Assembly: GCA_030613445.1 (NCBI GenBank)
Contig: JAUWLY010000003.1
Coordinates: 1-33,316, forward strand
Reading direction: 5' to 3'
DNA from: Candidatus Stahliibacteriota bacterium
GTDB taxonomy: Bacteria > Hydrothermota > Tepidihabitantia > SM23-42
DNA length: 33,316 bases
Below the pieces are notes generated by a model that was not told the origin of the DNA, searched no databases, and saw nothing but the letters and a program-made list of their open reading frames with translations. Shown here piece after piece: positions 1-8,435 of the stretch. The position numbers were made by a program, and so were the translations under genes. Each line of letters opens with the position of its first letter. Position 1 is the stretch's first letter.

Positions 1-2
1 TT

Positions 3-1685
3 AATCCTGAATATATTGAACAATGGAGCCCCATAGTAAACGAATGCGTACGACAAATGAGCATAAGCAAAAATGGTCGGGTTTTTGATAATCCTGAATA
101 TGCTATAATGGTTGATGATACGTATGCATCATATTTCGAGCCCCTGAAAGAATGGAAAACAAGAAAAGGGGTTGCCACTGAAATATTCCTCGAAAGTTGG
201 ATTCTAGCCAACTACTCTGGTGCAACCAATGAAGACAGAATCAGAAACTTCATCATTGATTATAATACAAATCATGGAACCTTCTACTTTCTGTGTGGAG
301 GTGACTGGGGCATTTTCCCGATGGAAGCAGTGACCACGGTTGATGACCCTAATACACCCAGTGATTTCTGGTATGCTGATTATGACGACGATCTATACAC
401 TGAGGCATATATTGGAAGGGCTTCAATAGGTAGTGCTGCTGAAGCAGCAACCTTTGTAAATAAGGTCCTCAAATACGAAAAAGAAACACCGACAACATGT
501 TTCCATGAAAAAATATTCCTTCCCGCTTATCTGCTGTGGAGCGGTTATGGTTGTCCGGTCAACGATACTATTGCCTTATATGATCCAATATCATGGCTTG
601 ATGCTAAGCGTTACGACGAGTTAGACCCGTTATCAACAGCCGAAATAAGTGATTCATTCAATGTCGGCTATGGTTATACAAATATCGCGGCTCACGGCGC
701 ATGGAATCAGTGGGGCGGTACCGTCTATCACACAAACTCAGATGCTGATGCCTTGACAAATGCACCGCCATTAACTGGTATTGTAACTGCAATATGCTGC
801 AATATTGGCGAGCTTGACTATAGCAGTGACTGCTATATAGAACACATGATGAATAATCCCAATGGTGGTACCGCAGCATTCTGGGGTAATAGCCGGCATG
901 GCTATGGTCAGATCGACTCTTATGGACGTTCTGAATGGCAATGCATCTGGTTCTATGATGAGTTAACCAATAATGATACATATAATATTGGTAGGACTGT
1001 TGGCGCTGTTAATGACCGGTGTGCACCTTATGCACCAGGCGATGACTATGCCTTCCACTGCATGAATTGTTGTGTGCTCTTTGGTGATCCGGAATTATGT
1101 CAATATTCCTACTATCCTGACGAGTTGACTGGCACGCACAATTCAGCCATCCCATTGGGCGCAGGGACCTTTGATGTAACCGTGACTGACACAAGAGCGC
1201 CAGTTGAGAATGCTATGGTGTGTCTATGTTGTAAGACCGACACTATGTATCGCGTCGGCTATACCAATGCATCAGGCGTTGCCAGTTTCAGTACTGATCT
1301 ATCGATAGAAGGTGATACGGTTTTCATTACTGTGACGAAAAAAGACTATAGACAGTATGAGGGTTATGCGATAGTCACGCTGGTCGGTGTCAAGGAGTGG
1401 GTTAATACTGGAATGTATGTATTCGGGCTAATGTTACCGAATCCAAATCCAGCTAAGGATCGATTAGACATTACTTACACGATTGCCAGGGATCAAAACA
1501 TTTCGCTCAGACTGTTTAATACTGCTGGCCAACTCGTAGCGACACTTGCTAGCGGTAGGAAAACTGCTGGAAAACACACGATAACTTGGCAACGTCACAC
1601 GGCGCTTTCATCTGGTATCTACTTCTTAAAACTGACCGCCGGAAAAGAGTCGGCAGTACAGAAAGTAATTTTCATTAAAGACTAA
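3..1685 (+). CDS. Gingipain-like C25 cysteine peptidase with C-terminal secretion-sorting domain (5' truncated)
   Basis: The frame is open to the left edge of the window (codons readable from base 3), so the N-terminus is missing; the ATG at 57 is only an internal Met. Counted from that Met, the peptidase core has the C25 layout. A beta-strand start (YAIMVDDTY) is followed by the probable catalytic His213 in NIAAHGAW, the Cys247/Cys248 pair in TAICCNIGE where gingipains carry the nucleophile, and the conserved FGDPEL near residue 350. An Ig-like segment follows. The last ~80 residues (from LPNPNPAKDRLDI to VIFIKD) match a type IX secretion type A sorting domain with its GIYFLKL element. It is most likely exported through the outer membrane and then processed. 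Which of the two adjacent Cys is the nucleophile is not certain. The gene ends in a strong terminator. Confidence 0.88.
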   Translation, partial: NPEYIEQWSPIVNECVRQMSISKNGRVFDNPEYAIMVDDTYASYFEPLKEWKTRKGVATEIFLESWILANYSGATNEDRIRNFIIDYNTNHGTFYFLCGGDWGIFPMEAVTTVDDPNTPSDFWYADYDDDLYTEAYIGRASIGSAAEAATFVNKVLKYEKETPTTCFHEKIFLPAYLLWSGYGCPVNDTIALYDPISWLDAKRYDELDPLSTAEISDSFNVGYGYTNIAAHGAWNQWGGTVYHTNSDADALTNAPPLTGIVTAICCNIGELDYSSDCYIEHMMNNPNGGTAAFWGNSRHGYGQIDSYGRSEWQCIWFYDELTNNDTYNIGRTVGAVNDRCAPYAPGDDYAFHCMNCCVLFGDPELCQYSYYPDELTGTHNSAIPLGAGTFDVTVTDTRAPVENAMVCLCCKTDTMYRVGYTNASGVASFSTDLSIEGDTVFITVTKKDYRQYEGYAIVTLVGVKEWVNTGMYVFGLMLPNPNPAKDRLDITYTIARDQNISLRLFNTAGQLVATLASGRKTAGKHTITWQRHTALSSGIYFLKLTAGKESAVQKVIFIKD

Positions 1686-1692
1686 CCAAGAG

Positions 1693-1726
1693 AAGTCCCG
1701 CCCTTATCAGGGCGGGACTTTTTTTA
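1693..1726 (+). terminator. Rho-independent terminator of the C25 peptidase gene
   Basis: A perfect 11-bp stem (AAGTCCCGCCC / GGGCGGGACTT) closes a 6-nt loop and runs directly into a T-rich tail. It starts 7 bases after the peptidase stop codon and is the clearest intrinsic terminator in the window. Confidence 0.95.
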
Positions 1727-1760
1727 TCAAGTAACATAAGGTCCAGCACCCCTGCTTCCT

Positions 1761-2285
1761 GTGAAAACAGCAATCAGAAACTTTACCGCCAGTCTAATCA
1801 TTATCATCTTGTCTATTTGTGCAGTTTACCTTTCCTTTTCTTCAAAACATCAAGAAATCGAAATTTCGTATCCTGCAGACACCTATTTCAAAAAAGGTCT
1901 TGGTTTCTTGTCTCTTAACTCTCTACCCCCTGCAGCAAGGGCTTTCAAATCAGCCATTGTCTATCAACCGTCTTTTGCCCCATTCCATTATTATCTTGCT
2001 CTTGTATACGAAAGACAAAATAGATATGAACAAGCACTAAATGAATACCATAAGGTCACAGAAATCGACCCTGAATTCTACCGGGCATTCCACAACCTCG
2101 GTAAGATGCTCGGGAATGCTAAAGAATATCATTCTGCCATTACTGCACTTAGACGGGCAGTACAACTTAACCCCTATTATGTTAGCGCATTCAATGATCT
2201 GGCCAAAATGTATGTTAAAATTGGAGATTCTGAAAGTGCAGAAAAGATCTATGATTACCTGAAAAGGCTTAGCCTGGATGAATAA
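1761..2285 (+). CDS. Membrane-anchored TPR protein
   Basis: A 174-residue protein with one N-terminal membrane segment (about residues 7-27, ASLIIIILSICAVYLSF), followed by about three tetratricopeptide repeats from residue 43 on (e.g. YYLALVYERQNRYEQALNEY and the following units). TPRs are protein-protein scaffolds, and the anchor places this one at the membrane. The start is a GTG; an in-frame TAA at 1737 rules out a longer N-terminus and no good Shine-Dalgarno is seen. The 3' end overlaps the next gene by 8 nt, so it is translationally coupled to the STT3-like protein. That suggests a partner or assembly factor for it, but the exact role is unknown. Confidence 0.8.
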   Translation: MKTAIRNFTASLIIIILSICAVYLSFSSKHQEIEISYPADTYFKKGLGFLSLNSLPPAARAFKSAIVYQPSFAPFHYYLALVYERQNRYEQALNEYHKVTEIDPEFYRAFHNLGKMLGNAKEYHSAITALRRAVQLNPYYVSAFNDLAKMYVKIGDSESAEKIYDYLKRLSLDE

Positions 2286-4137
2286 GATCATCACAAAAGA
2301 ACGGGTACTCCTTGTTCTCATTTTTCTGTTTATGGTAGGGTTCAAGGTGCAGGCTATTTACCGTGGTCAAAATTTCAATCTAAAAGACGATACCGGGTTT
2401 TTTTGGACCGAGTCAGCGCTCCAGCAAAGAACTGCCAGATTAATAGCGACCAATGGTCGGCTGCCGACATCAGACAAAAAAGCTCAATACCCTGAAGGAT
2501 TAGAATATCAAACTCGGTTGACTGTTCTCATGGAGATTACTTCGGGCTATATCTATAGATTGTTTATTCCAAAAACCGTGCCCTTTCACTTTTATCTCAT
2601 TATTTTTATATCAATCTGGTCTTCTTTGTCGATCATACCTCTTTATTTGTCAATAGATTTATTGACCAGAAATAAGATCTCGAGTTTGTTTGGATGCATG
2701 TTCTATGCTTTAACACCTGCTGTTTTTATCACAGTAACCGCACCCGCTTTTGAATTACAGGATTTTGCTCTGCCTTTAATTTTTACCCATTTATATCTCT
2801 TCGCACGTGCCATGAAGACAAATAAAACTGTGAGGTATTCTTATGCAGCTCTATCAGGTGCGTTCTTGTTTGTTGCACTGATTTCATGGCACCTTGCCCA
2901 GTTTTACTACGCGCTATTCGTGCTGTTTATTATTATCCTCGCATTCTTTACGCCAGCAACAGATATAAAATCATTTTACGTGATCGCGGGCATGAGTACC
3001 TTAGCCGGTTTGCTGGTCCCAGTACTCCAAACAGCCGGTTTCTTGTTTTCTTTTTCCATGCTCATGTCTTATGGCGTTATTGTCAGTTTGTTAATCCCAG
3101 GCAAAAATGTTCTGTTAAGAAGAATATCCTTATTAGTATTCGTCGGCATAGCAGTTGTTTTAACAATACTTGTTGCAACCGTAAGAATCCCAGAATACAG
3201 CTATGTCTATGGTCTAATGCTCGAAAAAATAAAACATTTCGGCATAAGACCTGGTGACCCAGCAAAGCTATCATGGGAAACTCTCGTCATGTGGGTTTCG
3301 CCATTTACAAGTCCTTCGATCAAGGAAATATTTTTATTTATTGGTATGCTTTTAGTTGTCGGACTTGGCGGGATGGTTATAAATCTAAAAAACCTTTTCA
3401 AGAAAATGATCAATACCTACGATGGGCTTTTTCTTTTCTTCACCGCGGCATTTCTTCCCTTGTATCTTTTGCTCATTAGGTTGGATGCTTTCCTCATCTG
3501 GTTTTTGTCATTACAAGCTGCATATGTGTTCCGATTTCAAAAAAAGGGTCTTCGTCTTGTCCTTTTATTATCTTTGTGTATCAATGCTCTTCTCCTCTTT
3601 AACCAACCACTAAAAATACTTGGGCCAGAGCACAATTATTTGCTCGGAGTTATTAAGTATATCAGAAATACAACACCAGCAGATGCGGTCGTGCTGACCA
3701 GTTTTGCCTACGGACCATCAATAATTACTTATGCAGAACGATCAATAATACTCCATCCTAAATTTGAAGCCAAGAATATGACTGCAAAAGTAAAGTCGTT
3801 CGAGCACAGCATCTTCGAGTCTGAAGCTGAGTTCTATGAATACTGTATGACTTATGGAGCACATTATTTTATATATCAGGCTGACATGCTATTGGCGCAC
3901 GGTTCTGAATCTATTAGATATCGTACTCACAACCTGATTCTAAATAGAGACTGTATTGCCTATAAATTGCATTTTCAACCAAGGCACCTGGACCATTTTG
4001 AACTAATATACTCAAACCCGCATTATAGGGTATACCGCATTCTGAAGCCGGGTGATTGGCGACACGACAGATCAAGTGAGTATTTCAGAATCTATGATGA
4101 AAAAATAGTTGATTTAAGCACCTTGGGAATATCGTAA
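2278..4137 (+). CDS. STT3/AglB/PglB-like GT-C membrane protein (degenerate WWDYG motif)
   Basis: 619 residues: about 12 hydrophobic helices, then a soluble C-terminal part of about 170 residues. The first loop resembles oligosaccharyltransferase catalytic subunits: acidic pair D37-D38 after TM1, then R/G...P..D66...YPEG. A second acidic site, E159/D162 in AFELQDF, lies where STT3 proteins carry their second metal-site motif. At the start of the soluble domain, where STT3 has the sequon-binding WWDYG signature, this protein has SFAYG (residues 475-479) followed by ITYAERSI, which still resembles the downstream STT3 pattern. The fold assignment is good; activity as an N-glycosyltransferase is doubtful, and it may use another acceptor. 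The gene overlaps the TPR gene and is followed 10 nt later by a UbiA prenyltransferase, so polyprenyl-phosphate-linked glycan transfer is a reasonable inference. Confidence 0.72.
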   Translation: MNKIITKERVLLVLIFLFMVGFKVQAIYRGQNFNLKDDTGFFWTESALQQRTARLIATNGRLPTSDKKAQYPEGLEYQTRLTVLMEITSGYIYRLFIPKTVPFHFYLIIFISIWSSLSIIPLYLSIDLLTRNKISSLFGCMFYALTPAVFITVTAPAFELQDFALPLIFTHLYLFARAMKTNKTVRYSYAALSGAFLFVALISWHLAQFYYALFVLFIIILAFFTPATDIKSFYVIAGMSTLAGLLVPVLQTAGFLFSFSMLMSYGVIVSLLIPGKNVLLRRISLLVFVGIAVVLTILVATVRIPEYSYVYGLMLEKIKHFGIRPGDPAKLSWETLVMWVSPFTSPSIKEIFLFIGMLLVVGLGGMVINLKNLFKKMINTYDGLFLFFTAAFLPLYLLLIRLDAFLIWFLSLQAAYVFRFQKKGLRLVLLLSLCINALLLFNQPLKILGPEHNYLLGVIKYIRNTTPADAVVLTSFAYGPSIITYAERSIILHPKFEAKNMTAKVKSFEHSIFESEAEFYEYCMTYGAHYFIYQADMLLAHGSESIRYRTHNLILNRDCIAYKLHFQPRHLDHFELIYSNPHYRVYRILKPGDWRHDRSSEYFRIYDEKIVDLSTLGIS

Positions 4138-4147
4138 AGAGTTCTTT

Positions 4148-5020
4148 GTGGAAAGATTGAAATATTATTTTAAATCCGTGCGCTGGTTTGAAATCGCTGT
4201 GCGCATGGGTGCACCGGCTATTGCAATCCTTATCGCTCTACAAGAATTCAATCTGGTCACGGGTTTCAAAACACTGCATGCTTTCATTGCCTTTTTTCTT
4301 TTATGGGCACATGGTTACGCATTCAATGAATGGGGTGGATATAGTTTTGACAAACTGGATGCGTCAAAAGCAAAAACGCCACTCCTTGCCGGGCATGTGT
4401 CTTCCAATGAATTTCTGATTCTTTCAATTACCTTTGCTGCGATCAGCGTTGTCCTATATGCAATGCTGGATACGAAGTTTCTTATTATTGTCTTCTTTGA
4501 TATTATTATGGGGATTTTATATGTGCATCCAAAGATACTCTTAAAGAATGTACCGATAGCCTCTTTTGTGATCCTCTTTATCGTCTCGGTAAATGATTTC
4601 TTGCTCGGCTGGTTAGTTTTCTCGCCGAGTATTACACAAGGATTGTTGATTGGAATGTATTTTGGCCTATTAGGTATCACTGGACAGCATTTTCATGAGG
4701 CAGGCGATTGTGATTCTGATAAGAAAGCAAATATCAGGACTAATGCAGTAAGATTTGGTAAGAAAAATATCTTTATCATGGGGTTCACCTTCTATACACT
4801 TTCCTGCATATATTTTATACTTCTTTCACTCCTCAAAATCATCCCGCAATATTTATACATTGTGCTCTTAATAACCTACCCGGTTTATTTTGTCATCTTC
4901 TACAAATGTTTGAAATCCAGTATGGGCTCTTCAGATATACACTGCTTTGTTAAAAGATATCGACAACTCTATGGATTTATTGGACTATGTTTTATACTCC
5001 AGTTGCTTTTTGGGATTTAA
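4148..5020 (+). CDS. UbiA-family prenyltransferase
   Basis: 290-residue integral membrane protein with about 8-9 helices. Two Asp-rich motifs typical of the UbiA superfamily can be seen. The first is a modified version, N60...D68-K-L-D71 followed by KTPLLAG, one residue shorter than the usual NDxxDxxxD. The second is canonical: HEAGDCDSDKKANIRT with NAVRFG after it. These motifs bind Mg-prenyl diphosphate. The acceptor cannot be read from sequence; quinone, polar-lipid or decaprenyl-phosphoribose-type chemistry are all possible. The start is a GTG 10 nt after the preceding stop, giving an apparent three-gene operon with the TPR and STT3-like genes. No terminator is visible before the convergent gene. 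Confidence 0.82.
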   Translation: MERLKYYFKSVRWFEIAVRMGAPAIAILIALQEFNLVTGFKTLHAFIAFFLLWAHGYAFNEWGGYSFDKLDASKAKTPLLAGHVSSNEFLILSITFAAISVVLYAMLDTKFLIIVFFDIIMGILYVHPKILLKNVPIASFVILFIVSVNDFLLGWLVFSPSITQGLLIGMYFGLLGITGQHFHEAGDCDSDKKANIRTNAVRFGKKNIFIMGFTFYTLSCIYFILLSLLKIIPQYLYIVLLITYPVYFVIFYKCLKSSMGSSDIHCFVKRYRQLYGFIGLCFILQLLFGI

Positions 5021-5075
5021 ATATCGAATAAAGATTTATCTCCATTAGTGATATAATATTAGATTGTATGAAATT

Positions 5076-6014
5076 TTATTCTGAACTGAGATCATCAGTC
5101 CATTCAGGCACTGCAGCCCTGAATATCGTATCTATGGTCTGTCTGAAACCCTCATCAAGTCCGCATCTTTCTAACTCGGTCAAAGCGTATCTGTATTCTT
5201 TAGTAGTGATACGCCGGTTTATCTCAGGAGCCTGACTGGCTTTATAGGTTGGATAGTACTGGGCCATAACGTTTACAACAGTATGGGCTGAGAGGTGTTG
5301 ACTGACAAACTTAAAGCATATCCTACTGCCGGCGATATCGTTGGGCAATACAAGATGTCTTATCAGAAGACCTCGTTGGGCAATGCCATTTTTTACTTTC
5401 AAATCACCTACCTGTCGATACATCTCTCGCAGCGCTGGTCTCACAATATCCCAGTAATCTGGCACTATTGAATATTTTTCAGCGTGTTTATTATCAGCAT
5501 ACTTAATATCCGGCATATAGATATCAATGACCCCTTCAAGCAGCTTAAGGGTTTCAAGAGATTCATAACCACCGCAATTATAGACGATGGGGATGTTCAA
5601 TCCCTTGTCTTGTGCAATCGCTAGCGCCTTCACGATCTGCGGTACCCATGGCGTCGGTGTCACAAAATTTATGTTGTGGCAACCCAGATTCTGTAACTTA
5701 ATCATCATTTCGCCAAGCTCTTCCAGTGTCCTCTCTCGACCCATGCCGAGTTGACTGATTTGATGATTTTGGCAGAATACGCAATGCAAATTGCAGTTAG
5801 TGAAAAAAATCGTTCCCGAACCATATCTTCCTACAAGTGGCGGCTCTTCTCCAAAATGTTGATGAAATGATGAAATTTTAACTTTTATCCCGGCACTGCA
5901 ATTACCGCTTTCGCCATCCAACCTTTTAACCTTGCATGCGCGTGGACAAATCCGACAAGGCGAAAGCAACTCATATAATTCGTCAACCAGTTCCTTGGTG
6001 ACCTTTTTTCCCAT
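5076..6014 (-). CDS. PflX-like radical SAM protein (COG1313 type)
   Basis: 312 residues. The radical SAM cluster motif is C74-NLH-C78-VF-C81, with the FTNCNLHC context characteristic of the PflA/PflX-related family. An N-terminal Cys set (C20, C23, C27, C39) could bind a second Fe-S cluster. The enzyme should cleave S-adenosylmethionine to a 5'-deoxyadenosyl radical; the substrate is unknown for this family. The gene overlaps the end of hypD by 32 nt and shares its strand, so the two are translationally coupled. A GAAGG stretch five bases before the ATG is the likely ribosome-binding site and lies inside hypD. It ends 55 nt from the convergent UbiA gene. Confidence 0.85.
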   Translation of the reverse strand: MGKKVTKELVDELYELLSPCRICPRACKVKRLDGESGNCSAGIKVKISSFHQHFGEEPPLVGRYGSGTIFFTNCNLHCVFCQNHQISQLGMGRERTLEELGEMMIKLQNLGCHNINFVTPTPWVPQIVKALAIAQDKGLNIPIVYNCGGYESLETLKLLEGVIDIYMPDIKYADNKHAEKYSIVPDYWDIVRPALREMYRQVGDLKVKNGIAQRGLLIRHLVLPNDIAGSRICFKFVSQHLSAHTVVNVMAQYYPTYKASQAPEINRRITTKEYRYALTELERCGLDEGFRQTIDTIFRAAVPEWTDDLSSE

Positions 6015-7128
6015 TTTTGCCTTCTTGCTTTACCCCTTGTCGCCTTCTCTTCACCCTCTTTAAGCCCTCTTTCCGCCCTCTGTTGTTGTATCCATATTTG
6101 TAGTAAGCGGCACAGGAACCTTCAGATGACACCATGCAAGGACCAACCGGGGTCAATGGAGTACATTTCTTGCCATACAATTTGCACTCGACTGGCAGAC
6201 TTATCCCCAGCAGAACTTTGCCGCAAATACATCCCTTGGGGATAACCGATTTCGGTACTTCTACTGAAAATCTTTTCAATGCATCATATTTGCGATATCG
6301 GATCTTGAAAGCCAATCCTGATTTGCTAATCAAACCAATACCACGCCAGTTTGCATCGCATGGTTCACAGACTGTATATAATATCTCAAGCGCCTTCTGG
6401 TTGCCTTCTGGTTTGACAACCTTGCTATACTCAATAGTGATTTCTGCCTTCTTATCTGTCAGTTGCTTTACGAGATTCAAAATGCCGCGCAGGATATCGA
6501 CCGGTTCAAACCCCGTAACACAAGCAGGCATATGGTATTGTCTCGACAGAAACTCATAAGGTTTAGTACCGATTATCGCGGATACGTGACCAGGTAAAAT
6601 AAATCCTTGAACATTTATACGCGGTGAACTAGCAATGAAATCTAAAGCTGGTGGTATCAGTTTAAGAGCCGGCAAAACATAAAAGTTACTGATCCCCCTT
6701 GTTTCAGCAGCCAAGATAGTTGCAGCAATTGTTGGCGACGTGGTCTCAAAACCGACGCCGATAAAAACAATATCTTTGCTCTTATTGCCTTCGGCAATAC
6801 TCAAAGCATCCAGAGGTGAATATACTAGTTTTGGCGCATAAGGTTCTAAGCTCGATACAGTACCAGGTACGCGTACCATATCACCAAAAGTTACGATAAG
6901 AATATTCTTGTCTTGAGCAAGTTTGATGGCATAATCTATGGTTTCCTGAGCAGTAACACAGACTGGACAACCAGGACCTGATAATAATTTCAATTGTTCA
7001 GGCATCATTGTTCTGATACCAGAACGGGCAATTGACATGGTGTGAGTACCACAGACTTCCATTAGACTAATTTGCTCAGCGCTCAAATCGGATATTGTCC
7101 GAACGATCTTTGAGATAATATTATCCAT
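5983..7128 (-). CDS. hypD: [NiFe]-hydrogenase maturation protein HypD, with a basic C-terminal extension
   Basis: HypD works with HypC to carry and deliver the Fe(CN)2CO unit of [NiFe]-hydrogenases. Diagnostic motifs are present: MEVCGTHTMS (Cys26), LSGPGCPVCVT (Cys54, Cys57), FGDMVRVPG and the C-terminal Fe-S cluster Cys set running to GPCMVSSEGSCAAYYKY. I chose ATG 7128; a TTG three bases upstream is the alternative. The family normally ends near AAYYKY, but here about 35 very basic residues (GRKEGLKRVKRRRQGVK and on) are added. They are encoded by a purine-rich low-complexity stretch (about 6005-6090) that also holds the ribosome-binding site of the next gene. No other hyp or hydrogenase gene lies in the window. 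It is 27-30 nt downstream of the GGDEF gene. Confidence 0.93.
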   Translation of the reverse strand: MDNIISKIVRTISDLSAEQISLMEVCGTHTMSIARSGIRTMMPEQLKLLSGPGCPVCVTAQETIDYAIKLAQDKNILIVTFGDMVRVPGTVSSLEPYAPKLVYSPLDALSIAEGNKSKDIVFIGVGFETTSPTIAATILAAETRGISNFYVLPALKLIPPALDFIASSPRINVQGFILPGHVSAIIGTKPYEFLSRQYHMPACVTGFEPVDILRGILNLVKQLTDKKAEITIEYSKVVKPEGNQKALEILYTVCEPCDANWRGIGLISKSGLAFKIRYRKYDALKRFSVEVPKSVIPKGCICGKVLLGISLPVECKLYGKKCTPLTPVGPCMVSSEGSCAAYYKYGYNNRGRKEGLKRVKRRRQGVKQEGKNGKKGHQGTG

Positions 7129-7158
7129 CAATCTACTAATTCGGCTTGTGCTAAATGA

Positions 7159-8364
7159 TTATATCTTTTCAATTTTTGGATGGTGTAGCTTGACTGTATT
7201 TCGACCTGCTCCCTTTGCGTCATAGAGCGCGGCGTCTGCTAATCTAATAAGCTCTACAGCTGATGTTGCATCATCCGGATAAGAGGAAACACCTGCCGAG
7301 AAAGTCACCTGCACTTTTTGTTTGCCGCGTGCGAAATCGTACATCTCGAGGTCATGGAGTAGATTTCCAAGAATTCTGGCGGCTTCTTGCTTTTTTATTT
7401 CAGGACACATAACAATGAATTCATCACCACCGTATCGAGCAACTGTATCAGTTTCTGAAAAATGCTTTTCGAAAATCTTAGCTAACTGGATCAGAAGGTG
7501 GTCTCCGGCCTGGTGCCCGTAGGTATCGTTGTATTCCTTGAATTTATCAAGGTCGATAATAGCCACTGAAAGATGGTGTTGAAATCTCTTGGAACGTTCT
7601 AATTCGTTGATCAATAATTCTTTGAAGTAGCCGATGTTGTATATTTTTGTCAGTGGATCAGTATGTGCGGTAAATGTGATATCTGCAAAACTCCTGGTAT
7701 TATTAAGAGCAACACCAGCAATACTTGCAACAACACCTAATAGGTTCTTCTCGCGTTCATCCAGGTCCTTCTTACGAATAATGGCAATAACTCCAAACCT
7801 TTTCTCTTGAAAGAAAATAGGGTAACAGATATCAGGTTCGAATACAGGAAAGGGCTCGGTCAAACCTAGTATGGCAAATTCATGTCTGGTAATAGTATGT
7901 TTTTCCTTGAAACTAACACCCACCTTACCCATTCTTTTTTTATCATCCAGTTCATAGACGAGTTTGGGCAACCAATTATCATTGAGCCCTTGGTGCGCAA
8001 CAACAGTAAGCCTTTTATTTCGCTGATCAGCAAGGAATACAGCCGTTCCTTTTGGATCAAGGCAATTGATCAACAAATCTTTGATTTCTTCTGCAATTTC
8101 TTCTGGATTAAGTCTTGAAGTAAGCCTTATCATTGATGCAAAGAATAAGTTATCCACAGAGCCTATCCGCCTTAGTTCTTCACGTAGATGAAGATTCTCT
8201 TTCTTGTGCCGATCCAGTTCATCAGCAAGAATTTCAACGCTATTCAGGGCCGATGTTTTCTTCCTTGTTTTAGACAAAACAACAATGAGAATTATAACAA
8301 TACTCAGAGAAAAAACGGCAATGATTAGTTGAACAAAGAGTCCTATGTCCATATTTATGTCCAT
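7159..8364 (-). CDS. Membrane-anchored GAF-GGDEF diguanylate cyclase
   Basis: 401 residues: an N-terminal transmembrane helix (about 8-32), a short coiled linker, a GAF-like sensor domain (about 65-220) and a C-terminal GGDEF domain with an intact RYGGDEF active site and the usual DHLLIQLA and AGVSSYPDDA flanks. It should make cyclic di-GMP from two GTP. No RxxD inhibitory site is obvious upstream of GGDEF. The coding start carries a tandem ATGGACATA (Met1 or Met5). I favour Met1 at 8364 because it lies 5 nt after a -10 box and there is no usable Shine-Dalgarno, which predicts a leaderless message. It heads a likely operon with hypD and the radical SAM gene and is divergent from the M55 peptidase. 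Confidence 0.9.
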   Translation of the reverse strand: MDINMDIGLFVQLIIAVFSLSIVIILIVVLSKTRKKTSALNSVEILADELDRHKKENLHLREELRRIGSVDNLFFASMIRLTSRLNPEEIAEEIKDLLINCLDPKGTAVFLADQRNKRLTVVAHQGLNDNWLPKLVYELDDKKRMGKVGVSFKEKHTITRHEFAILGLTEPFPVFEPDICYPIFFQEKRFGVIAIIRKKDLDEREKNLLGVVASIAGVALNNTRSFADITFTAHTDPLTKIYNIGYFKELLINELERSKRFQHHLSVAIIDLDKFKEYNDTYGHQAGDHLLIQLAKIFEKHFSETDTVARYGGDEFIVMCPEIKKQEAARILGNLLHDLEMYDFARGKQKVQVTFSAGVSSYPDDATSAVELIRLADAALYDAKGAGRNTVKLHHPKIEKI

Positions 8365-8369
8365 ATTTA

Positions 8370-8397
8370 ATTCTATTTATTTTACCTCTTGTGTCAA
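8370..8397 (-). promoter_or_regulatory. Sigma-70-type promoter of the GGDEF-hypD operon
   Basis: Reading the minus strand, a perfect TTGACA (8397-8392), a 16-bp spacer and TAGAAT (8375-8370). The start codon begins 5 nt after the -10 box, so transcription should begin at or within a base or two of the ATG. Confidence 0.82.
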
Positions 8398-8402
8398 TAT
8401 TA

Positions 8403-8430
8403 TTGACAATTTTTACCCCCGGTGTATAAT
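8403..8430 (+). promoter_or_regulatory. Consensus sigma-70-type promoter of the M55 peptidase gene
   Basis: Perfect TTGACA (8403-8408), a 16-bp spacer and perfect TATAAT (8425-8430); the ATG at 8436 follows after 5 nt. The two divergent -35 boxes form a palindrome, TGTCAATATTATTGACA (8392-8408), with 8-bp perfect arms around one central base. A protein binding there would control both operons. Confidence 0.87.
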
Positions 8431-8435
8431 GGAAA

